Positions 36,191 to 50,700 are shown, counted from the stretch's first letter. The stretch: 64,000 nucleotides of DNA from Glycine soja (GCF_004193775.1 NC_041010.1:38119562-38183561), one strand, 5' to 3'. Numbers and translations: made by a program. Notes: a model not told the origin generated them from the letters alone.

Positions 36191-36848
36191 ATCTTGTTTG
36201 AGTCTTAAAATTTACCATAAAAATTATTTGTGCATTGTATGTTTATTGTTTTCTTCTTTAATTGTTGTTGTTGCTATTATTGTGATTTAAATTACTCATA
36301 TTATTTAAATCCCAAAGTTGCATGTATAAAATTTAGAATTTGGGGAGAGTCAATTGAGAGTTGAAGATATTGCATAATTTTTTTTTTCGAGAGAAGAAAC
36401 AAGAGAACAATATAAGAATTTTTTTTTTTGCTTTTGTAGGATGAAACATATAACAAAAAAGTCCCATTTACACTATTTAGTGTGTGAAAATGGTAAATTC
36501 TCATTTTTTTTTGTTTTAAAGTTAATTTAGTTTTGTAATGAAGGATGCTAGTGGATAGATTTTGGTTCTATTACTCACAAAAGCATATCTATATGACTAT
36601 ATTATGTTACCTATGGAGTCATGTGTGGGCGACAACATAAAGTTATGATTGAAGTTATGAGAACTTTTATGTTGTTTTAAAAGACTCAATTTCATTTGAA
36701 TTTGGTTAAGACATATATTAAACTATTTATTAAATCAAATTTTATTTTTAATTTGGACAAATTCGATTATTTTATTCAATTAAAAATAATAAAGTTAGTC
36801 TCTCATGTGATTTAATCATCATGGATCCTCCAAAATTCCAATAGATTT

Positions 36849-38842
36849 TTCCTAAAATAGTTGTGAATTGTGTATCTTATTTTTCTACTACAATTGCTCT
36901 GATTCTTTCTTCTTCTTTTTTATTTTATGCATGTATATAAAATAATTTTATATTATTATTTAATCATAAATCATCATTTAAATTATTTTAAAATAATTAT
37001 TTTAAAAATTAATAAATTTATTATATATAATAAATTGTGATTGAATTACTGTATAAATTTTTTATAGCTTTAGTGCGTAATCTTTTTTCTCATTTTTAAG
37101 TTACTGTACCTAAAAATAACGTTATGTTCATATCAATACAAGAATAATTTACGCACAATTAAAATGTTAGTTTGGTTAATTATGGCAAATGTTAAATCAA
37201 GTATAACAAAAAATTTAATTCAATTATTCAATTTATATATAAAAAAATCTAAGCACATCGAATTAATTAATGAGTAATTGTTTCAAGTGATATACACTAT
37301 TTTTTGGTTTGATAAAGTATTGTGTAAGGAAAAGAAGAAAAAAATCTCAGCAAAAGAACTAGTCCAAACTAAATTAAGACCCCAAATCAAAAGCCTTCAT
37401 TCGTTATGCAAAGGATTCAAATTTAGCTTTGGTGGCACGCTCTCATGTCATCAACGATGAGAATAGAAAGGTGATTATTATTGCATCATGGTCTCGCCGC
37501 ACACGCAAGGAGGTCAAAGCCTTTGGTCTCCAAAAGGAAAATAAAAATAAAATAAATGGGTGGCTTAATTAATAATTAATATGAATGAAAAATTTAGGGG
37601 CTATGGTTTGGTTTGCAATGCAATTGCTGGGTTTGAAGGTGTCAAGAATGGAGTTTGGTTTGGTAAAACAGAGACTAACTAACTCTCTCACAACACAACA
37701 CCGTGTCTTTTCTTTCATTCACCTCTGGTCTTGCTTTTCAATAAGCCACCAAAATTAAATATAATGAAAAGGTCAAACTAAAACCACACTACACCTTGTT
37801 CAAGACAGAATAAAAGGTTAGTTTCTAAGGTTTTTTTTTATAAAATATTTATCAAATTTATCTGTAATTAATTTGTGTTAAAACAAATTCTAATAATAGG
37901 TTTTAATAATATCTTCTTTTTCAATTATATTTTTTTTATCCAGAATATTCAATTTTTTCCTTTCATCATAAAATAAAAAGAATACTCAAATTTTAAACCT
38001 TAAATTATCTAAATCCAAATTTATTTTAATTAATGAAATCTAATTTAGTTGATTGAATGAATTGAATAAGTGATATAAAGTTTTAGTACTATTTTTTATT
38101 CTTAGATAAAAATATATAAGATAAGAGACTAGTTTGTGAATTCATTGAGGAGAATTTTCTCTATTATAAACTGGTCTATCAATTGAATCATCCTGATAAA
38201 TTTTAAGAGTTATAAAATTAGATATGATGCCTCAAGATCACCGTTTCCATTATTTAACTTCATTTCTTTATTATATGTATTTTTTATTATCACAATTTGA
38301 CTCCTAAGTCCAATCGCCAGATCGCTGCAATCTAGTACTTGGAAGGATACATTATGTATGTATTATATTGGACTCTCACCAATACAAAATTCATGATCTG
38401 TTTAAGTATTGTATTTTTATTTGTCGCTTATATATATAATTTACTCAAACAACATTAAATTAAAATATTCAAAATTTAGTAATTCCGTAATTTTTGTAGT
38501 GTTGCAACTTAATACAGTAGGGTATTAATGCAAAAAGGTTCCATCTACATACAACTAAGAGTGTATTTGGATTCGTGTTGATTAATTCAAAAAACATGTA
38601 AAAATAACATAATTTTGGATCAATGTTTACGTATTTAGTCATATGTTGAGAAATTTAGTTTAGATTTAAACTTGATATTGAGTTAAACAATTATAAGTAG
38701 TTAGCTTTTATATTAGATAAAAAATTTATAATAAATTCAACTAAAATGTATAAAGTTTACGTCTAAGGTTTTAGTTGGATTCTTTTGTTAATAATAAAAA
38801 ATTAGCCAATAATTATGTTTTTGTTTTACATTCATTAATATG

Positions 38843-38880
<38 letters not shown>

Positions 38881-41640
38881 AGACAAAAATCAATTACTTC
38901 TAGTGTGCAACATCTAATAGTAAATGCATGCGAGCGTCAAACGAAGTTATTTGAATTCAAAGCAATTTAAAAGTAGGTGGTGGTAATATGTCTATAGTTT
39001 CAACTTTCAAGAGTCAACAACTTTATGTATTAGTGTTATAAAAATAAAAATAAACTGTATGTATTAGTATGTAGAACGTCTATACTTGTTTTTTAAACTT
39101 AATTTAATTACTTTAAGCATTAGACGAATATGTAGAAGTTCAACGTTGATCCTGAAATTTTCAAAACAACCTACTTTTTAATTGCTTTATTTTTGTTTCG
39201 TCTTTATATACTTACATAAAAAAAATATTTTTGCCACCCTAATTAAAATCTTATTCTTATAAACTTTGATTCTCTTGACTGATTATGATACTAATTCTTA
39301 AGTAGCTAGAGTTTTAATTATACTTAAAACTTATCAATATTTCCCAAGAATATTTTTTATAATAATCAAATTCAAAATTTTCACCTCAAACATGTGTTAT
39401 CAGTTAACTTACCTCATGCATGGCTGTTAAATAAAATTCTTATGAACCCATCAAATGAAGCATAGAAATCTTTTACCGAAATACGCGAAAACCCAAAATT
39501 TCAATTTGTAAATTCAATGATAGATGCATCACTGCGTACCACCGACTTCAATTCCTATATCCCAAACCTAAAAACATTAATTCTATCCTCCATTGAACAT
39601 GCAGAAGTTCTAAATTATATATTTACGAAGTATCACATCATACAAAGAATAACAAAATAATCTTCACATGCTATATGACATGGTTTATTAAGATCTTGTG
39701 TTCAAGTAAAACAAATTTGTAAAGTAATTAAGCAAGATATCCCTAAACAAATACTATTAGATTATGAAAACCCATCATTATTGAAGATGTTGACTTCTCC
39801 CTCCACCTTCAACAATTTTATTAAGCAATCAATTTCTTACCAAATCTTCTTCCTCTGTTATTACGAAGTATATCACGTAGGATTATTCACACATTCAAAT
39901 CTTAGTGCAATATCCACACTGCCAGTTCTTTTTATGAGAATTGATTTCATTCATAAAACTTTCAATGTTTATAATTTAGTTTTCAAATCTATCAACTTCA
40001 TGATAAATTAGTATTTTTAATGTGAAGATGAATAAATTTAAAGGCTAAATTTATCATACAATTAATAAATTTGAAGACTAAATTGTGACAAAGTAGACTT
40101 ATGTAGAGACTAAGTTAACATATAAAGATTAATTTTTAATAAAATTGACAGATTTGGAGATATACATAGAGACTTTTAGAAATTAAATCAACACACATCA
40201 CCATTTTTAGGACCAAATCATGTATTAATTCTAAAAGTTGATGATTTTTTTTATTTTATTTTTTATAATTCAAAAGGTATCCTTTATAAGCTTGAGACTC
40301 ATTTAGATATTGATTAGAGGTATCAAAATGAGTTATTTGGTTTGGCCTCGCAGGTCAAGCATGAAAAGTAGGACAATTTGGTCTATCTCAAATTTCTTTT
40401 GGGTGCTTTATTTTGGTCAGTTGGTCTGGGCCAAATTGGTGATTATTTTGCCAATTTTAAAGGAAAATAAAAATAAAATAGTAATATTCAATCAAAATAG
40501 GTTGGATTATATTTAAACTTATAATTCTTTAACTCGACTTAAACCAATCAAATTTATTCAATTCTTTTTGGGGCAAAAATATTTAGAGTACTTGATTTAA
40601 TCTTTCAAGTAACCCTCCACTAATTTATCAAGTCATAACTGATTTTTCTCAATATATATTTTTTCCATATTCTTAAACCTAAGAATTAAACTCAGATTAT
40701 ATACTTAATAGACAAGACTAATTTTGATAGATTATCAAAGTCTATCAATTAAAAATTATAATAAATATAATTTTTAAAATAATTATTATAAAAATCAATC
40801 ATCTTATCATAAACAACAAAAATCATGATTAAATAATAACATAAAAAATTTAATTATTATTTCCTTTTAATTAAATTCAAAGTTAATTAAATGAACTTAT
40901 ATATATCACCTGTATATTGAAAACCAATTACTCACCCAAACAATATTACTGTTTTAGTAAATCATTTGACTTTCTTTATACTGTTAAATATTTTATTTTA
41001 TTTTCTATCTGATTTTTTTATTTTTATTCCATTCAAGTCTCATAATTATATTTAACTTCAATTTAAATAAATTCAAATTTTAATACTAATACACGATATC
41101 AGATTAAAAATATGTATATTTTTTTAATAAACCAAAAAAAATTATATATAGTAATTTTAATCAAACCTAATTGAACTCTAATTTCAAAATTTTAGCACAA
41201 AGTAAACAACACCACATGCGTAGCAGTAACAACAACAAAAAAATTGAGAGAAAAAAAAGGGTGTTAACGTGTAGCATGATATTGTACGTGTTGTGTTGGT
41301 CTTATTCATTAGTAGAAAGCGTGTCACCGAGTCTACACCCCAACAACGCCAAACCCAAAACAAAAAAACAACAATATCGGTTTTTTCTTTTACCCGTTCT
41401 TCCCTTTTGACGGTTATACCATGTATTCATAATTTTTCTTCAACTCTTCAATGGTCAATGTTCTCTCTCTCTCTCTCTCTCTTCAAATTTGAATGCTTCT
41501 CTCTTAGAATAATAGTATTTTCTTTGGGGGTGGTCTAACTTTGAACACATTCATATGTATGAAACCAAGGACCCTGATCATGACCCTGTACTTATATAAC
41601 ACAGCACACACACGAGACATGATATATCTATGTGTGTCTG
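36849..41640. other. long intergenic region before the U-box gene
   Basis: AT-rich, with a (TA)n tract near 38849-38872. Small open frames show no family features. Several stretches resemble decayed MITEs (for example 40010-40260, CTAAATTT / GACTAAATTG words). No gene is recognised. Confidence 0.5.
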
Positions 41641-41644
41641 ATTC

Positions 41645-41652
41645 TCTATAAA
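41645..41652 (+). promoter_or_regulatory. probable TATA box of the U-box gene
   Basis: TCTATAAATA lies about 150 bp before the chosen start codon, at a spacing that gives a leader of roughly 115-120 bases. A (CT)n tract at 41462-41481 lies upstream, as often found in plant core promoters. Confidence 0.6.
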
Positions 41653-41798
41653 TATATTCATATTTATATTGTACATACACGAACAAACCCAATTGAATTG
41701 AAGAAAATATTTCTCATCAAATTGTTCCAAACTTGATCACCAAAAAGCACAATTCACCTTACAAAAAACACAAATTTTGGTTAATTGCTATAGAAGAG

Positions 41799-43115
41799 AT
41801 GGTGTTGGGGTGGAGGAGAAGGAAGGGCAGCAACAAAAACCGTCGCAAAGGTGGCAAATCCATCGCTGAGTTGGTGACTCCCAATCACTTCAGATGTCCA
41901 ATTTCTCTTGACTTGATGAAGGATCCTGTGACATTGTCAACAGGGATAACCTACGATAGGGAGAGTGTGGAGATGTGGTTTGATGAAGGGAACATCACAT
42001 GTCCTGTCACAAACCAGGTTGTGAGGAACTTTGACATGATTCCAAACCATTCCCTTAGGGTAATGATTCAAGATTGGTGTGTGGAGAATAGGCAACATGG
42101 GGTGGAGAGGATTCCAACACCAAGGATACCAATTGGCTCAATTGAGGTTGCTGAGCTTCTGATGCTAGTGAAGGCCTCGTCAACGGATTTGGACCAATAT
42201 GGTTGCCTTGAATTGGTGCAGAAACTGAAGAGGTGGGGTGGTGAGAGTGAGAGGAACAAGAGGTGCATAGTGGACAATGGAGCACCTGTGGCATTGGCTT
42301 CATCATTTGATGCATTTGCCAATGATTCCATTGAGAGGAATGTGGTGCTTCTTGAGGAGATTTTGTCAGCACTCAATTGGATGTTTCCACTTCAATTGGA
42401 GGCACACAAGTCTTTGGGGTCTTTGGCTTCTCTAAGATGCATGGTTTGGTTCTTGAAGCACCAAGATCTCTCAGGGAAAGAGAAGTCCATTGTGGCATTG
42501 AAAGAGCTTCTGAAATTTGGTGATGTGAAGCATTTGGAGGCCTTGTCACAAATTGAAGGGGTCAATGAACTCTTGGTGGAGTTCATCAACAAGAGGATTA
42601 GTCCAACCATCACAAAGGCCTCATTGAGTGTGGTTTGGTACTTGGTTTCATCCTCTTCCAATTCAAGTGATAAGATGAGGTTGAAATTTGTTGAATTGGG
42701 TTTGGTTTCTTCTTTGCTTGACATTCTCATTGACTCAGACAAGAGCATGTGTGAGAAGGCTGTGACCATTTTGGACTCTCTATGCAGCTCTGAAGAAGGA
42801 AGGAACAAGGCTTGTGGGAATGATCTAACAATTCCTCTTTTGGTGAAGAAAATTCTGAGAGTTTCACCTTTGACAACAGACTATTCTGTTTCTGCGATTT
42901 GGAAACTGTGCAAGTTTGGAGAAAAAGATGAAGGGAGAACCCTTGTTGAGGCCCTTCAAGTTGGTGCCTTTCAGAAGCTCTTGTTGGTGTTGCAAGTTGG
43001 ATGTGGTGATGAGACTAAGGAGAAAGCAACTGAACTTCTCAAATTGCTCAATCCTTACAGGGCTGAATTGGAATGCATAGACTCAGATTACAAGAATGTT
43101 AAGAGATCATTTTAA
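41799..43115 (+). CDS. U-box E3 ubiquitin ligase, PUB21-like
   Basis: Intronless, 438 aa. I start at the ATG giving MVLGWRRRKG, which matches the N-terminus of PUB20/21-type proteins; an in-frame ATG 66 bp upstream would add an unlikely leader. The U-box spans about residues 30-100: NHFRCPISLDLMKDPV, TGITYDRESVEMW, CPVTNQ and IPNHSLRVMIQDWC. The link VERIPTPRIPI follows, then helical armadillo-like repeats to the end, with LQVGCGDETKEKATELLKLL near the C-terminus. It should accept ubiquitin from an E2 and pass it to substrates bound by the ARM part. Group members are linked to immunity and stress signalling. The substrate cannot be read from sequence. Confidence 0.95.
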   Translation: MVLGWRRRKGSNKNRRKGGKSIAELVTPNHFRCPISLDLMKDPVTLSTGITYDRESVEMWFDEGNITCPVTNQVVRNFDMIPNHSLRVMIQDWCVENRQHGVERIPTPRIPIGSIEVAELLMLVKASSTDLDQYGCLELVQKLKRWGGESERNKRCIVDNGAPVALASSFDAFANDSIERNVVLLEEILSALNWMFPLQLEAHKSLGSLASLRCMVWFLKHQDLSGKEKSIVALKELLKFGDVKHLEALSQIEGVNELLVEFINKRISPTITKASLSVVWYLVSSSSNSSDKMRLKFVELGLVSSLLDILIDSDKSMCEKAVTILDSLCSSEEGRNKACGNDLTIPLLVKKILRVSPLTTDYSVSAIWKLCKFGEKDEGRTLVEALQVGAFQKLLLVLQVGCGDETKEKATELLKLLNPYRAELECIDSDYKNVKRSF

Positions 43116-46100
43116 CTTTTTGGCTGCTTAATTATTAGTATTTTTCTATTAGAAGTAATTTTGTGCTGTAAATTTTTTTTGGCCCAACGAATGGATCTCT
43201 GCAATCTTTGTCATGGGATTCAACGAATGGAGCATATAGAATTGTATTCTTTTTTGTATATTACAGTAAGAGTACGAATGACATATTGATATCTTCGTTT
43301 ATCACATTAACTATATATCTTATCTCAGTACTTTTCTTTGTTGTCTTATCTCATTGCTGTAAAATAATTGTACTGCCTAGTTGTACAAATATAATATCTC
43401 AAATATTTTATCCCAAAAATTTGGTAAAATATATATATTTTATATTAGAAAAGTGTCTTGCAAAAGAAAATGATTTGCCACTTTCTTTTGAAATACCAGA
43501 ATGAAGAAATTAATTAAAGTAAATTGTGGTATATAAGACTTGAACAAGACAAAACTTTAGGTAATTTTTTAGGTGATGATTCCGATCTAAGTTTGAAATC
43601 TTTTGTAAGGTCATTGGATTCTTCCAACACCAACGGAACTGGCACTGTATTTCTTTTTTTCTGAGTTATACCAATTGATAATTTTTTATCTTTTTCACGT
43701 TTTATTCCCACTTCTTAATTTCTGATTTCTTTTTCTTTTTTTTACGTGTGTTATGCAAATGTATTTTGTCTGGTACTGAATAGCATGACTTTCTTCTTAT
43801 TAAAAGGTTTTCCTTAACCATAATCATTCGATGCGAGAATTTAATTTATCATGTACTAAAAGGATCTCGTTAATCTTATTAAATGTAGGACTTCATCCAC
43901 TTCATCATTACGCATACTCCAAATTAGAAGGGCATGGTTGTAATGCGGGAATATTTGGGCACAAAGGTGTTCTCCAAATTAAAACAAAAACATTAATGGA
44001 GTTTGGAAACATTTGAACATGTGTGGTATCAAATCTTTTATGATTTGAATATTGAAACTAGATGAAACTTCATGTACCAAAAATTTTCTTTTATATGCCA
44101 TAATACTATATTGCGACACCTTTATGTGTTTCTTCAAAACTTTGGTTGGCAAACACGGTGTTATTCTAAGCTAAGACTCTCCAACTTAAGAGAAAGGCAT
44201 GGTTGAAGTGTGGAATCATTTGAGTATGTTTGACATGAAAGCTTTTGTCATGTGAATGGGAATTACGTATATAATAGGATGATCTTTGGGAAAAAGAGTT
44301 GTTATATTTTTTTAGTTACTCTGTTGAACTTGAGAGAAAAGCACAAGAAGCTTTTATATCTAATTTTATATTTTAAAATGTTTATCTAGTTATCATAATT
44401 TTTAAATATTTTAAATTAAATATGCTTTTTTCCCTTAAAAAAAACCCCACAAATAAACGGATCCTATATGATCCAAAAGCTAGCTTCTACATTTTGGCCC
44501 CATCCAACCTAAAATACCACATTTCTTCCATTACCTATTTATAGTGTGTGCGGTTTCACATTAATTAGGAAGTATCATAATTGATTTTGTATCTTCTCAA
44601 ACGTGATTTCATTTAAGATATAGATCTTTCATTATTGTTAAGTAAAATAATGATACATATAATTTTAAATAAATGCTATATAAGTTGAAAAAATCGTTCA
44701 TACAAAATTCAACTGGATTCAAGGATAAATATTAAATGTAATAAAGTGACAAGCATTTTCATTGATCAACGAGTCAAAAAGCGTGTAAACTCTGTTTAAA
44801 CAATTCATGCTAAACCATTATTCTTGTGAGCCATTTTTCTTAATACGCTGCACAACTATGATGACTTTGCCAGTTTAGTTTGAAAGAAATTAGGTAATGT
44901 AGGAGTTTGCAGGAAACTTTATATACCCAGAGAAAAAGAAAAAGAAAAAGAAAACTGTGGAGAATGATTTTCCGTCATGAAATTCTCATGTACATCTTAA
45001 AATAAAATAAAAAAGTAATTATTGATGTTTACAGCTAACATTGACAAGAGATCCATGCCTGGGACAGCGATTTAAGTTGAACTCTCTCAAGAACCTTCTA
45101 TAAATTGCATAGAGTGTAAGACTTGAAACCAATAGGAGGTCATTTTCATAGCTTATGGTCTGAATTAATTGGAAACACCGTGACTTGAAAGCATGAGTCC
45201 AAAATGATTGATAGTTAGAATTTTTAATAAACTTTTTATAATATCAAAATATATTAAGTTAAATTATCAAGAGTTTTTAATAAATACATGAATTCATAGA
45301 GTTTGATCAACACGCAGCGAAATCTTTAACACGCAACGGAATCTTACACGTTTAGATTTCTCTATTTTCCTTCGCGTAAAAAAATAATGATTCATGTTTA
45401 AAAGAAAATTTTAAAATTTTAATACTCAACTCCATTCCAATTGATATTTGAGAGAACCGACAAGATTTCTATAATATTTTTTTAAAAAAAATAATTTACT
45501 TATTTTAAAATAAGTTATAAGTGGGAGAAAACTCAATCTCAATCGAAACATTTTTTTCCTGTCAAAATCAAGTTAGGGTAAGATGAATACCCACAAATTT
45601 ATACTTACTTGCCATGCCAGTTTTACGAATTATATTTTTCTTATTTGAGTTTCAAACTCCACAAGTCGTATTCATTAGCGATTTCATTAACCCTTTCCCA
45701 CTAAACATTCATATCCCCAATTTCAAATCACTCTAATCAAACTAGCATATGTGCACACAAAAAATAAATTAATTAATTAAACTTACATGTATACTTAATA
45801 GTGATGCGAAATATATTTAAACATGTTATATTAGCAATAATTTTGATAAGATATGTATATAAATATGTTACGTTACCACTCATAATTTTTTTTGTGGTAA
45901 TATATATGATGCGTGTTTAAAATTCCATTATGTAATATAAGTGATTATTTTGAAATTATGTGACGTAATATATTTAGATACATATTATGTCATTTATATA
46001 TAAACAGTAGTTAGAGTCATTTTAAAAAGAATTAAATTTATATTTGATGTAAAAGAAATTAAAACTAACAAGAATTAGAACCAAAAAAATTGTTTTAAAA

Positions 46101-47741
46101 AATTAAAATAGAATTTAGTTATAATTTAGAACAATTTAAAACATAACTTACCTTAAAATAGTTACATACAATACAACAATGCAGCAGTTGGCTGAGTTGT
46201 AAGTCCAAGACAAGTGTGAATAGTATCACTTAATTTGAAATCATTTTTTACCATTTCACATAGCCGTTTTTTATACAAAACGACTTTGGAGGATTGAGAA
46301 TGTGAAGAACGTGATGTAACAAACGAGGGGCAGAAGATGACACCAAGGGATATATGCAAGTGTTTGTGGAGAAACAGAAACAAACAATGTGCAAATGGGA
46401 ACATTTTTTTGTTTTCACACTGTAGAATAGCCAGTGAAATAAATCCCATTCAAAGAGATACTCTAGAACCCTGAGCACAAAATTATATCAACCATGTTGA
46501 AATTCTTAAACGTAACATGAGATTTGAATTTGAATCATCAGATTAACTTAGTAATTTAAACTTAGACAAATAGAGTGTATTACATAAAATATATTGATGA
46601 AAGTTGTGTCTTTATTAGAGAACGCGTACCCGACTTAGAAAATAATGCTTCCTTATGAATAAAGTAACCGTTACAACTCATAAGGTTGAAAATATTCCAC
46701 CGACATGTTGGACAAGAGAATTTAGTGGATCAATCTAAGTCTGGAACTTCATTTACCAGACTTTCTAGTCTCAATTTTCAACCACGCGTGCCAGCTTTGA
46801 TTTGATGAGTTAATTGACTGCCACTTACAGTATTTTCTAGGATTACAATTTGTCATTTGAAACAAAGTTGATAATTCGAGAATAAGAATTTAAAGCATTC
46901 TAGAAAACAAAATATTTATTATAACTTAAAAAGAATTATGAAAAAAAAAAGAGAGAAATGAATTATGTTCACTAAACTTTTAAATCCTGTCAATCACTTA
47001 GTTTATTTAATTTAGAAACACAATGGCAATGATAGTCTATTAATCCTAAATGCAATTCCACCTATACCTTTTGCTGTCACATTGAAAAATAATTTAGATT
47101 TTAAGAGAAGCAAATTTTTGTGCTAAATAAGCTTCAAGTAACAAGCAGAAAAATCGAGGGAGTGAAAACTGAAAACTCCTAAACTACAAGCATATTTGGA
47201 TGGACAGCAAAGCCTAGAGTAAAATTTGAGAGTGATCTTTTTTTCTTTTACTTTAAATAAAAAGGTTATAAATCGGATTTTTTTTGTCAACATATATGAA
47301 CTTTTTAATTTTGAAAAACTTATAGCAAATATTTTTTATTGTTAAACTTAAAATTTAAGCTTTAAACTGCATTACACTTAAGCCAGCCTGTCGATCACGT
47401 AGCCATCAACGTGTGTTTTTTCTACCATGATTTTTTCAAGGCAATCTAGTGCTGAATATATATACATATTCTCTACAAACCATGGTTGTCTTTTTCCATT
47501 GGATATAGCCTTTTTTAGATATAAAAAAGAAAAATATTTCACTGATATAGGCTAAAAGCCATTAAACAACATACAAGTCAAGAGCAGATCCAAACAGTAT
47601 GATAAAGAAAGATTGGAATTTGAAAGTCTAGAACTGAATCACATGAGTATATCACACTCTATAATTTGGTACATCATGTTGGCATGTCCCTACTAGACTC
47701 AACTAAAGTAGCCTCAATCCACTAATCATGACTAAAAGAAT
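43116..47741. other. intergenic region without a recognised gene
   Basis: AT-rich. Words around 43925-44045 (GGGCATGGTTG... CATTTGAACATG) recur in altered form at 44195-44265, suggesting an old local duplication. Open frames at 46160-46480 on the minus strand were examined and not recognised. Confidence 0.45.
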
Positions 47742-50700
47742 CTACTGGGCCTTGATTCTCTTCTCCACTTCCTCCAGACTCTGGATTTCCTTCTGATACT
47801 TGCAAATGCGGCTGATAGACCTGTCACCACATCGACATGCATTCATTGAGATGGAGTTACATTGTAAGGCTCCATAAGCACTTTTAGAAGGAAAAAAAAA
47901 ATTCTTTCATAAAGTTAAAATCAGCTTATGCACCTCAACTTTGGAAAAAGTTATAAAAAGTTAATTGAAGTGCATAATATTTTAGCTTATGCAAGAAGTC
48001 TAATATACTCCATCTTCTTATTTTCTTTCTCGAAAAGTACTTATAGAGAACTTTCTCCAAACAGGATCAAAGACAGATAAGTCCATTGCATTCCTAAAGG
48101 ACAAAGAGATTCCATTGCAAAATTGTTACTTTACCAGTAGAGAAGACATGCTGTAACACACAGTATTACATTCCTCTGAGCTTTGTATATCTGTGCAACA
48201 CCAATAAATGGTCAATGAGTCAAGTAGTCAACAATGTGAAGTATTTTATTTAGCAAGGAGAGAGAAATGACAATTCATATTTTCAAATAAAGTAAGCCTA
48301 AAGGAAACATGTGATGTTGTTAGTTCAATTTAACCGAAAGAACCCCAACAATAAAGTTCAAAATTCAAACCAAAAGTTTTGTGTATGCTACATAAATTTC
48401 AAATGTCAAGAATCATTTGGGCCAGAAGGAGGCTGGAAGTTTAAAAAAAAGCATTTCCGAATATTCCAAAACATCATTAGCTTTATTTGATGTGCCTAAC
48501 ATCAGTGACATGGCAATGATAGGGAAGATAGGAATGGAAGCAATTACACCCTCTATGGCTTCTATTAGGAGTGCAAGAAAGAACATTTACCCAATAATAT
48601 CTCCACTCCTATGCCATATTTCATTTAGGAATCTGGTCAATTCTTTTTTTTTTTTTTTGTTCCAACCATCGATGATATAATATTTTTGGATGAGAAAGCA
48701 TCTCAAAAGGTTTATAAAGCACGGCTCAGACTGATCTCAACCAATAAACCAGTTTGAACCATCTAATAGACCAGAAACATAAACGGTCTGGTGTGGATTT
48801 GTTGAAACTCATCTGATTAATCCAGAGTTGGATGACATTTAATGAACCGGTTGAGTCAGAGTTCTGAGCAAAACACTTGGTTCCTCTCACATCACAGGTT
48901 AACTCAAAGCTCTATCATGTTATATATCTCTCACACCGCACTACAAAATGTGGGCAAGGTTATCAAAGTCGAGAGTTTACCTAAACTTATGAGAGTTTCA
49001 TAAACTCGACTCGTGGACTCAACTCGTAGGCTCATAAGAGTCCACTTCATATAAAAATAATAACAAAATATCTATAAATAACATACTAATTAAACATTTC
49101 AACAATATAATAAAATAAAATAATAAATTATAAATTTCATAATACTTAAATAATCAAGTCTAGTAATGTATCACTAATAGATAATAACTAACAGATGTTA
49201 TAGTAGTGGTAGATCATTCCCATTGACGGTTTGATGTTATTAGAAAATAAGAGTTTGATGTTGTTAAAGGTAAGAATTTTTTTATTCGGGAATAACACAC
49301 AAAATGAAGGTATGTTGAATACTAAACAGACAAAAAACAACTCAAAATGACTTACATTTTAGTCTAATTTTTTCAACTTGCTAATTTGTTGACTCGGTGG
49401 TAAACTTAAGAGTCTACCGAGTTTACTTAGAATTTATAGAGTCTACCCAGATTCTATTAAAAAAAGAGTTTACTCATGAATCAACTCACAGAGGATAAGT
49501 GGACTCGTAAACTCATAAGAGTTAGTGAGTTAACTAAAGAGTTTAATAACCATGAATGTGGGACTTTGAAATCATGAACAGAAACATCTCATCCAAGAGT
49601 AATGGAGTTCAAACAATATAGAAAACATGCTTTGGTCCAATAAAGAAAAATTATTGTTTCCCCCCCTTAAAAGCTAAAACATGCATGGGTATCAAACAAA
49701 ACTTCATCTTCTCACATAAAGTTCACAATCTCACAACCTTACAAGAGTGCTGATTGTGAAAATTTAAGATGGTATAGCAGTAGAGTTTCTGATTGTGCTA
49801 CTAAATTCAATAACAAATAGCATTCTGGGGACATGACACACAATCCATACTCATTTAATTTACTTGTAAATGTCATGGTATATACATTGCTATATTCATC
49901 TTCTCTTTTGCATTCTGAACCACACTACCACCAAACCAAAGCATTATGCTTTGACCCAATCAGCATGAGTTTAGTAACTCTCGTCAAGATCCTTAAAATT
50001 AATGTTTTAATATCAAACCTAACCTTCAAGCCATGATTCCATTATTATTTTTTTTGTCGAACAAGATAATATTGATATTCAAACCAAGGACACAACCAAT
50101 TTATGGTCTGAGCACTTCAATCACCTGCTTAGGTGCATTTTTTAACACATTGCTTAAAATGCCAAAGAAAACATATGAATTTTTCAGATCACCAAAATAT
50201 TTGATAATTTCATTTTGAGAAAGTACAACCTTATCAATCACAGTTGCTTTTTTCTAATAAAAATGTTGTCTCACCCAAGATTAATGATAACTGCGAAATA
50301 TGAGCTAATTTGATTTGATAGTCAATTTTGGCTAATAAATGGGTGTAATTTTTTTACTTTATTATTATTTTTAAGGAAATAATGAAGAAATTAACATATT
50401 TACTATTTTTTATTAACAGAATTCAAAAGAAAAAGATTTGAACTGCTTTAGAGGAAAAATTGATGCAAAAACTGGAAAAAAAAACTTTGAAGAAAAATTG
50501 AAGAAGTGGATAGCTCGCTTAGCGCGCCATCCAGACTTAGCGCGTAGAAAAGCCCACAACGAAGTCCAAAGGCGCGCTTAGCGCGAGTCCCTATATAAGG
50601 AGGAAACATAAGGAAAAAATACACCGAGTCTCAGAACTATCAAAAGTCTTAGGTTTATCCTTTGGGAGAAACCCTCTTTCCTTAGCCATTTCCCTTTTCT

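Larger units (their letters stand above)
34340..36843 (+). mobile_element. non-coding copia-type LTR retroelement
   Basis: The element begins TGTTGGAATTTT and ends AAAATTCCAATA, close to the complement (final CA mutated to TA). The 5-base word GATTT flanks both ends (34335-34339 and 36844-36848). The left LTR is 34340-34686 and closes with AAAATTCCAACA. Two bases later comes TGGTATGAGAGC, 11 of 12 matches to the initiator-Met primer site typical of copia elements. The right LTR is strongly decayed; only its last 60 bp (AATAATAAAG... GGATCCTCCAAAATTCCAATA region) align. No gag, protease, integrase or reverse transcriptase frame exists inside, so it is non-autonomous (LARD-like). Confidence 0.82.

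Noticed and set aside
46162..46478. Minus-strand open frames rich in Phe and His
   Set aside because: No family resemblance, two competing frames, no splice or promoter context.
48417..48680. 87-codon frame in the BAP31-like intron
   Set aside because: Lies in an intron, ends in a T run, no domain recognised.
50515..50600. GCGC-rich cluster as a CpG-island promoter of a host gene
   Set aside because: No coding exon follows; the surrounding borders fit an LTR better.
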